The position numbers were made by a program, and so were the translations under genes. This document shows positions 59,930-64,000 of a stretch of DNA of 64,000 bases, in pieces. Within the stretch, counting starts at the first letter, position 1. Each line of letters starts with the position of its first letter. The notes under the pieces are model-generated. The model was not told where the DNA came from. It saw only the letters and a list, made by a program, of their open reading frames with translations, and did no database searches. This DNA is from Bolinopsis microptera (Eukaryota; Ctenophora; Tentaculata; Lobata; Bolinopsidae). The stretch is taken from assembly GCF_026151205.1 (NCBI RefSeq), contig NC_087076.1, positions 10,020,902 to 10,084,901 of the forward strand, read 5' to 3'.

Positions 59930-60003
59930 ATCCGACTAACTATTTTGAATCTATTTTGATTTGAACAGAGGTCCTTATTTTACTTCCTACTTGTGGGGCC
60001 AAT
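59930..60003. repeat. Distal end of the right inverted arm
   Basis: ACTATTTTGAATCTATTTTG through GTGGGGCCAATT is the exact inverse of the outer end of the left arm (50049-50110), closing the nested block. Confidence 0.85.
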
Positions 60004-60009
60004 TACGTT

Positions 60010-60905
60010 GCAGCTTACTTTGGATTTCAAACTTCGAGTTTTCGTCAACAGTCAATAATTATCCATGATTCATCTGCATCAGTGCCACTTGTGTTATACC
60101 TTATATGTAGTTATAATCCTATAAGTTTAATGAATAGCGGTTAAAAATATTTATCCTCATTTGCTGCATTTTTGCTCGCAGGTGTACTGACATATGTCAG
60201 GTACAAATAGAATTGTTTGCTGGATCAAGAGCAACGATCTGGAAGGGTTGACATCGTCAAATTTCAACTATATTTTGCATATATTTATTATTCAAACCCG
60301 ATTACGATCGATTACTTATTTTTACGACCTTTTTGCCTTCGGCCCATTTGCCCTGCACCACTTTTGTGTTTTCTGCGCTGATTTTATTATCTTCCTAGTT
60401 CTCTAGCTGTGAAGTACGATCCTGCCTCAACAAATTAAAATTAAGTCACGTTAGTCGCATATTATATACACTTAGCAAACCTTACCGGCTGGGGTTTATC
60501 TCCAAAAGTAAAATAGATAGAACCTTCCGGTTTTCAACCAAATTTCCGTCTCGTAAATTTAAAGTTAGCTCCCGGCCCCAGGAGCCAAATTTGGGACAAC
60601 TTAGATTCTGAATTAAACCGAAAAGTTTGATTTTGGGCTAAATAAAAGATCACAGCTTTTAAACTTTGCAAAGTAATGTCGTTGTCATGACTACTAGGCT
60701 AAACGCAGCGTGCGAAAGGTAAACTTGATGTGACGCGCGACGACAAACGTGCTGTTGAAAATCTATCACCTCTAGCGAGCCCGTCGGCGGTAAGGTTTTC
60801 TGGGCAATATTAATATACACACAATGTGATGGAATCTTATTCTAATGTTGTAATCTTCTAAAATTTACTTCAATTATGTTCTTTACCAGCTAAATTATAT
60901 TTCTT
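60010..60905. other. Non-coding stretch right of the nested block
   Basis: No supported gene. Contains the fragment GAGCAACGATCTGGAAGGGT (60228 onward), shared with 49073 in the GC-rich mosaic. Confidence 0.4.
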
Positions 60906-60909
60906 CTAG

Positions 60910-60957
60910 TGTACAGTAACCCGTGCCATGCCTACGGCCGGGACTTCACCATCGCAG
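60910..60957 (+). CDS. Possible single small exon of an unidentified gene
   Basis: A 48-base open segment sits between a good acceptor (TTCTTCTAG) and donor (CAG|GTGAAT), phase 1-1, encoding YSNPCHAYGRDFTIA. A second candidate lies at about 61230-61346 (CFTSDNHGFIVTACNRHLQE, donor AAG|GTATTA), but the frame linking the two is not clear. Product unknown; could be the edge of a gene continuing outside recognisable sequence, or chance. Confidence 0.25.
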
Positions 60958-61389
60958 GTGAATTGCAAAAGAATATTGCAATTATAAACAAACAAATTTA
61001 TTCAGACAAAAAGTTAAGGTTTTCTTAACAAAGTTTTATTTGCCGAACCTTTATGTTTACAATACCAGTTTTAATGTTTTATACTGATCGGGTAGTATAT
61101 AGTTCGGTTTCTATAGGGGGTAATTAATTACTATTAGGTATAAACTACAATACAACTGTACTTACACCCACATTCCACATTCTTACTTCTTACTTATGTG
61201 ATGCTTTAGCTGCGCTGCGGCAGGGCCATCAAGTGAAATGACCACCCTTATGCTTTACTTCGGACAACCATGGCTTTATAGTCACGGCATGTAACCGGCA
61301 CTTACAGGAAACCGAAGGATCAAGTCTAACTCCAGCGACGGTTAAGGTATTATACCACACTTTCTTCGCCCGAAGCTTTGCTGTATTGA

Positions 61390-61612
61390 TCATGTACAGC
61401 TCCTCATTTAACCCTCACACACGATTTCTCGAGCATTCGGCTGAGTAGACCGGGGGGCTGCATAGGTCCAACGGAACCCTTAGCAGAGCGTCAACGACGC
61501 TCACCCCATGGCTAGCGGCACAGACGGCTGACGGGAATCGAACCTGGGACCCTGTGAATGCGAGGCATTTCACAAGCTCAGGCCGACTAACGAACTGCGC
61601 CACATAGCCATT
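61390..61612 (-). repeat. tRNA-derived SINE
   Basis: Reading right to left from 61612, the head is tRNA-like with an A box (TGGCGCAGTTCG at 61602-61591) and a perfect B box (GGTTCGATTCC at 61544-61534), spaced as in tRNA-derived pol III promoters. It continues about 140 bp into an unrelated body ending near 61390. The head does not fold as a full cloverleaf to my eye, so a functional tRNA is less likely. Confidence 0.65.
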
Positions 61613-61639
61613 CACAAGCATGCAAGCTCACCTAGCTGG

Positions 61640-61680
61640 TCCAATGAGCGGGAAACTGAGAACAAGGTCTGGTGACGTCA
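61640..61680. promoter_or_regulatory. CCAAT / GCGGGAAA / CRE cluster
   Basis: CCAAT at 61641, GCGGGAAA at about 61648 (E2F-like) and a perfect TGACGTCA at 61673-61680 occur within 41 bases. Promoter-like, but no gene is assigned. Confidence 0.25.
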
Positions 61681-61750
61681 TAGTCACATGACCTCAGGCT
61701 CATAATCACGTAACCTCAGACCCAATCAATTGGGTTCTGGCCTGAGGGTC

Positions 61751-61960
61751 CTTTCCGAAACGGCATTTAAGTCAAAAATGGTACTTAAGTAAAAAGTTAA
61801 GCAAAAAGTATTTTCGAAATGAGACTTAAGTGCAAAAAATTAAGTCATAATCATATTTCGCACTTAAGTATTTTTACTTAAGTAGAGAATTTTACCTAAG
61901 TACGTACTTAAGTGCGGTGTTCTTCACTTAAAATGTAAGTATGGTCTAGAGGTTACTTAA
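61751..61960. mobile_element. Probable left terminus of the Harbinger element
   Basis: From GGGTCCTTTCCGAAACG the sequence has at least five ACTTAAGT palindromes within 140 bp, a subterminal-repeat pattern often bound by transposases. It lies immediately downstream of the transposase exon. No matching opposite end was found before the window edge. Confidence 0.4.
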
Positions 61961-62103
61961 CTTTAAGTGCCTAAAGTGTAACTCTAACTCATGAAAATAT
62001 TAAAAGTAAAACAAGTTTTTGAAAGGTTGCAAACTAATAGTATAATTACAGAATTAAATAAACTTTAAAAAAATTTTATGGTACAAAAAATTGTCTAATA
62101 ATT

Positions 62104-62649
62104 TTATTTCGTTGATCTTTTCCTTTTTTTTAAAAGAACACGAGCTTTCTCATTTTCGTCGTGGTGTCTCACTGACTCGTCTCTGTCATTGAGAATATGA
62201 GGCAATATGTTATACGGCAACCTCCTCCTTATGCAATAGTTGTGTAATATGATACACGCTCCAATTACTTGGCAGGATACTTCTGGAGTGAACTGAAGTC
62301 CCCCTGTGTTGCTGGAATCCAGGCATCGCCACCTGGATTTTAACACTCCAATTGTTCTCTCGACAACCGATCTGCACCTCTTCAATGACTTATTGAACTT
62401 CTTTTCCCCTGTGGCGGTTGGATTGTTGAACGGGACCATTAGTTTCTCCCTAAGCGGATAACCACTGTCGCCTATCAGCCATCCATTGTAGCCGCGGTTT
62501 AACTGGGAGCAAATTGTGCTATTGTTCCATATCGTGCTGTCGTGTACCAAGCCGGGCCAATTCACTGTGCATGACTTAATTTCCTGATTCATCGAGCATA
62601 TCAGCTGTACGTTAATTGAATGATATCCTTTGCGATTCACATAAATCTC
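62104..62649 (-). CDS. Harbinger (HARBI1-like) DDE transposase, C-terminal exon
   Basis: The exon begins after a TGATCAG acceptor at 62649 and ends at 62104, 182 codons including stop, without internal breaks. Motifs: YVNRKGYHSINVQLIC, WPGLVHDSTIW, IGDSGYPL, then CRSVVERTIGVLKSRWRCLD and ACIILHNYC, the order of the DDE_Tnp_4 catalytic region (second Asp in GDSGYP, Glu in VER). The end is basic (KKRKRSTK). The exon with the first catalytic Asp and any Myb/MADF partner gene were not found in the window. This intact open frame suggests recent activity. It could be the source of the TAA-flanked MITEs by superfamily, but terminal sequences do not match convincingly. Confidence 0.85.
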   Translation of the reverse strand, partial: EIYVNRKGYHSINVQLICSMNQEIKSCTVNWPGLVHDSTIWNNSTICSQLNRGYNGWLIGDSGYPLREKLMVPFNNPTATGEKKFNKSLKRCRSVVERTIGVLKSRWRCLDSSNTGGLQFTPEVSCQVIGACIILHNYCIRRRLPYNILPHILNDRDESVRHHDENEKARVLLKKRKRSTK

Positions 62650-62659
62650 CTGATCAACT

Positions 62660-63818
62660 AATTAAAAAAAATTAAAACTTAAGTTCATAATGCTTTATAA
62701 CATGCATGTGCATATTAAGATGAAAAGACAATTAAACAATTTTTTTTAAATAACTGATAACCTGTAAATAAGATATTTACGTAAATTATTTTAAAAACTG
62801 GAAAGGCCGGAAAGTAAACTAGTTAACACATAACAAAGTTTAAAAATTATCGCGAAGTTTAAATATTCACAATACAAGAATGAATGATTTTGTAAAACGA
62901 TACAGATTACAGAAACTAAAAAGTACAATTAAGAAAAGAAGCAAAGGATCAAAAAAGTAGTTACATTATACAATGGGTGCAGTCCAGCCGAGTTCAAATT
63001 CTTAAATAAAAATTTAACCTGTCTCTCTTATCTCGGGAAACGTCGTTTATTTATCTCAACTAAAAACTGTGAATTAGAAATCTCCTTCAGAAGCTTTGTG
63101 TCAGTGAATAGAAGGTCCAACCTTGTCAAGGACAAGAGGCTGTACATAAAATGTTTTCGTAAAAGCTAGGTCTCTCGTGGAAAGACAGAAATGTCCGATA
63201 ATATAATATGAGGGTCAATACATATGATTATGAGGGTAAATATCATCATAACTTATAAGAAGTAAACGACTTATATTAAAGCTCCCAAATCATAATTCGC
63301 AATTGTTTTTATGGGGTTGGTGACTTCTAAACTCCCATCAGGATTCAGGAGCCGAGAAACGGGGATTTCACCAAATCACGTATCGCGAGTCGGATTCCAC
63401 ATGGCCAAGTCCTGTGTCTTAACGTTGCCTATTGGTGCCCCCGCTAAAAAAGGGCCCACCTCTTGGAACTCAGGCTATCATGTTCATTAACCCCTAAGTT
63501 CCATACCCGAATTTTCACTCAAATTTTTCACCCAAATAAAATTTGCCCGAATTTTTAACCCAAATTTTTCGCTTCGACTGAAATATTCGGGCTAAAAAAA
63601 TTCGTGAACTTGCGCACGAATTTTTTTATTTCATTCAAATAATATAGTCGCTGCGGTTGTAATCAATACTATAATTGCATTTTGTTATCCTAAATGTTTC
63701 TGGGATTACCTAACGCATATCATCATAACACTATAAATGATTTTACCAAAACCCATAATCATGGGTAGAGTGGACCGCTGCCAGTGTCTCTCTTTCCCAA
63801 ACAAAAGGAAATGATATT
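62660..63818. other. AT-rich, mostly featureless
   Basis: No upstream transposase exon was recognised. At 63490-63605 a low-complexity run of CCCGAATTTTYACYCAAATTTTT words occurs. Confidence 0.4.
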
Positions 63819-64000
63819 AATTTGATTGACCGTTCTCAAATGCAAAATGATACCGAGAATGAAATCGGTCGCTCGCTTTTCCCCCACAGATGCCTTTGGG
63901 TAGTTCTTCTTAATCTATTACAATTGTAAATGAATGGGAAAAGCGAGGGACCGATTTCATTCTCGGTATCATTTTGCATTTGAGAACGGTCAATCAAATT
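63819..64000. mobile_element. MITE-like palindrome at the window edge
   Basis: 63819-63883 (AATTTGATTGACCGTTCTCA start) and 63936-64000 are inverse copies with one mismatch seen, separated by 52 bp. The right end coincides with the window edge, so the target duplication cannot be checked and the element may extend further. Confidence 0.75.

Noticed and set aside
61526-61612. Functional tRNA gene
   Set aside because: A and B boxes are present, but the arms do not pair convincingly and the sequence continues into a SINE-like body.

Overview
This window is nuclear DNA of a multicellular animal. It has spliced genes with GT..AG introns in consistent phase, AATAAA signals, animal-type domains (laminin G plus a transmembrane segment, SUEL-type lectin, ABHD8-like hydrolase) and many eukaryotic mobile elements (Penelope-like, LINE, Harbinger, hAT-like and TTAA-flanked elements, a tRNA-derived SINE). 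AT richness, the SUEL lectin and the Penelope and Harbinger elements suggest a non-bilaterian or other invertebrate. A cnidarian is my guess, but the sequence does not prove it. Nothing here looks prokaryotic or viral.

Layout. 0-3.3 kb: a gene ending in a Tubby-C/LURP-like domain, with a promoter-like cluster near 290-366. 3.8-5.6 kb: two non-autonomous transposons with clean target-site duplications. 5.6-16.6 kb: about 11 kb with no convincing coding exon, but with CCAAT/CACGTG/CRE/TATA clusters. 16.7-22.7 kb: an eight-exon plus-strand gene for a type I membrane protein (signal peptide, laminin G domain, Cys-containing stalk, TM helix, 151-residue tail). Its fifth intron holds a complete three-exon gene on the opposite strand, for a secreted protein with three copies of a six-cysteine module followed by a SUEL-type lectin domain. 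24.5-32.2 kb: two head-to-head satellite arrays (unit about 184 bp) flanking a smaller inverted repeat. 32.36-37.69 kb: an ABHD8-like alpha/beta hydrolase on the minus strand, six coding exons with a complete Ser-Asp-His triad. Its large intron carries an 11-bp CACGTG-type minisatellite and a 727-bp palindrome.

37.7-64 kb is almost entirely mobile DNA: a decayed AlkB-like dioxygenase fragment, a 3.3-kb TTAA-flanked fold-back with a 2.9-kb polypurine interior, LINE ends, an SGNH-hydrolase fragment, a GC-rich mosaic of inverted repeats, and a roughly 10-kb nest. The nest has long inverted arms enclosing a broken Penelope-like element, an hAT-like element, a truncated LINE with an 11-bp duplication, and a 3.6-kb palindrome. 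The right end has a tRNA-derived SINE, the C-terminal exon of a Harbinger transposase, and a final short palindrome cut by the window edge.

Three host genes have coding models whose splice phases close exactly (LamG-TM, nested Cys/lectin, ABHD8-like). The fourth (Tubby-C-like) is consistent but lacks its 5' end. The most unusual items are the nested six-Cys/lectin gene and the repeated theme of fold-back elements whose inverted arms are themselves tandem arrays.
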